From: Chloroflexota bacterium
GTDB taxonomy: Bacteria > Chloroflexota > Limnocylindria > P2-11E
Length of the DNA stretch: 5,936 bases
NCBI GenBank assembly: GCA_005889445.1
Contig: VBGS01000172.1
Coordinates: forward strand, 1-5,936
Direction of reading: 5' to 3'
A program made the translations under genes and the position numbers. Under the pieces are notes generated by a model. The model was not told where the DNA came from, searched no databases, and saw nothing but the letters and a program-made list of their open reading frames with translations. Shown one piece after another: positions 5,434-5,936 of this stretch (positions are counted from its first letter, which is position 1; every line of letters starts with the position of its first letter).

Positions 5434-5832
5434 ATGCGGCGCGTCCTTTTCTTGTGCTCGCACAACGCCGCGCGTTCTCAGATGGCCGAGGGATTCCTCC
5501 GCGCGCTCGCGGGTGACCGCTTCGTCGTGGAGAGCGCCGGAACGATCGCGACCGAGCTGCATCCACTAGCGATCCAGGCGATGCGCGAGGTCGGCGTCGA
5601 TATCAGCTCCCAGAGAAGCAAGCCCGTGGACGAGGTGGGTGAGGGCTGGGACGTCGTGGTCACCGTCTGCGACGCCAACTGCCCGATCCCTCCCCGGTCC
5701 GGGATGAAGCTGCGGTGGAGCTTTCCCGACCCGGCGCTCGCCGGCGGCTCGGACGCAGAACGGCTTGCCGCATTCAGGAGAGTGCGTGACGGCATCGAGC
5801 GGCGCGTTCGGTCGCTCGCATCGCGGCTCTGA
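5434..5832 (+). CDS. arsC: Arsenate reductase-like protein (LMW-PTP fold, ArsC type)
   Basis: This 132-residue protein is close to the usual length of thioredoxin-coupled ArsC. The P-loop CX5R is at the N-terminus: C8, R14 and S15 in VLFLCSHNAARSQMAEGFLRAL, where the HNAARSQMAEG wording is that of ArsC rather than true tyrosine phosphatases. SAGT (34-37), HPLAIQAMREVGVDISSQRSKPV (43-65) and WSFPDPA (95-101, with the general acid D99) follow the family order. In ArsC, Cys8 attacks arsenate and two further cysteines relay the disulfide for thioredoxin to reduce. Here these are C79 and C83 in TVCDANCP, a loop three residues shorter than in the classical pI258/B. subtilis enzymes. The enzyme converts As(V) to As(III) in the cytoplasm. 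No ArsR or ArsB/Acr3 gene is visible, so other phosphatase activity is possible. Confidence 0.85.
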   Translation: MRRVLFLCSHNAARSQMAEGFLRALAGDRFVVESAGTIATELHPLAIQAMREVGVDISSQRSKPVDEVGEGWDVVVTVCDANCPIPPRSGMKLRWSFPDPALAGGSDAERLAAFRRVRDGIERRVRSLASRL

Positions 5833-5905
5833 CTCGCCCGACAAGCAAATTCGTTACACGCGGTCAATTCGGCACGGCGTCTGCTCGATCGTCCGGTGCG
5901 CCTGC

Positions 5906-5933
5906 ACAGAGGCGACATCTGAACAGAGGAGAC
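5906..5933 (+). repeat. Short imperfect direct repeat at the window end
   Basis: ACAGAGGCGAC (5906-5916) and ACAGAGGAGAC (5923-5933) match at 10 of 11 positions with a 17-bp period. The pair lies in the non-coding stretch after the arsenate reductase gene and overlaps the probable ribosome binding site. It could be a regulator site or chance. Confidence 0.35.
5926..5931 (+). promoter_or_regulatory. Probable ribosome binding site of a gene beyond the window
   Basis: GAGGAG lies 5 nt from the window end in a non-coding stretch, so a plus-strand start codon is expected just past base 5936. Nothing else coding was found in 5833-5936. Confidence 0.4.
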
Positions 5934-5936
5934 GAC

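Overview
This is a GC-rich window (about two thirds G+C by eye) with strong G/C preference at third codon positions. Several genes start with TTG or GTG. Some starts have a good Shine-Dalgarno sequence, while others have a TANNNT box only 6-9 nt upstream, which suggests leaderless transcripts. This fits a high-GC soil or freshwater bacterium such as a Chloroflexota (Limnocylindria/Dormibacter-like) or actinobacterial lineage. The assignment is inference from style; no marker gene fixes it.

Layout. (1) 2-982 (+): the 3' part of a YVTN-type beta-propeller protein whose start lies outside the window, closed by a strong GC hairpin at 1002-1030. (2) 1071/1080-1785 (+): a VapBC-like toxin-antitoxin pair, made of a ribbon-helix-helix antitoxin and a PIN-domain toxin whose reading frames overlap by 38 nt. 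Two tandem CGATGTATAT repeats sit on the probable -10 box. (3) 1794-2441 (-): a lipoprotein with an intradiol ring-cleavage dioxygenase fold that keeps all four iron ligands, convergent with the toxin gene. (4) 2442-2553: a divergent promoter region with a near-perfect 19-bp palindrome. (5) 2554-2946 (+): a stand-alone CheY-like receiver that resembles the N-terminal half of a NarL/FixJ regulator but stops before any DNA-binding domain. (6) 2957-3523 (-): a YiiX/YaeF-like permuted papain-fold (C92) hydrolase. (7) 3588-3842 (+): a possible 84-residue, very basic hypothetical protein. (8) 3844-5106 (-): a 12-helix MFS exporter of the MFS_3/EntS-like type. (9) 5191-5382 (+): a 63-residue single-pass membrane protein with an almost ideal ribosome binding site. 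(10) 5434-5832 (+): an ArsC/LMW-PTP-type arsenate reductase with an unusually close redox cysteine pair. The last 100 bases are non-coding and end in a probable ribosome binding site for a gene beyond the window.

How the genes relate. Only the toxin-antitoxin pair is a clear functional operon. The rest looks like a mosaic of short, independently transcribed units. The small membrane protein and the arsenate reductase are in tandem 51 bp apart and could be co-transcribed. The MFS exporter diverges from them, so an efflux/detoxification grouping is possible but unproven. I see no insertion sequence, tRNA, rRNA, CRISPR array or phage gene. I did not find a convincing new multi-gene system; the most curious items are the TA operator repeats, the compact ArsC redox loop, the orphan receiver and the small membrane protein.
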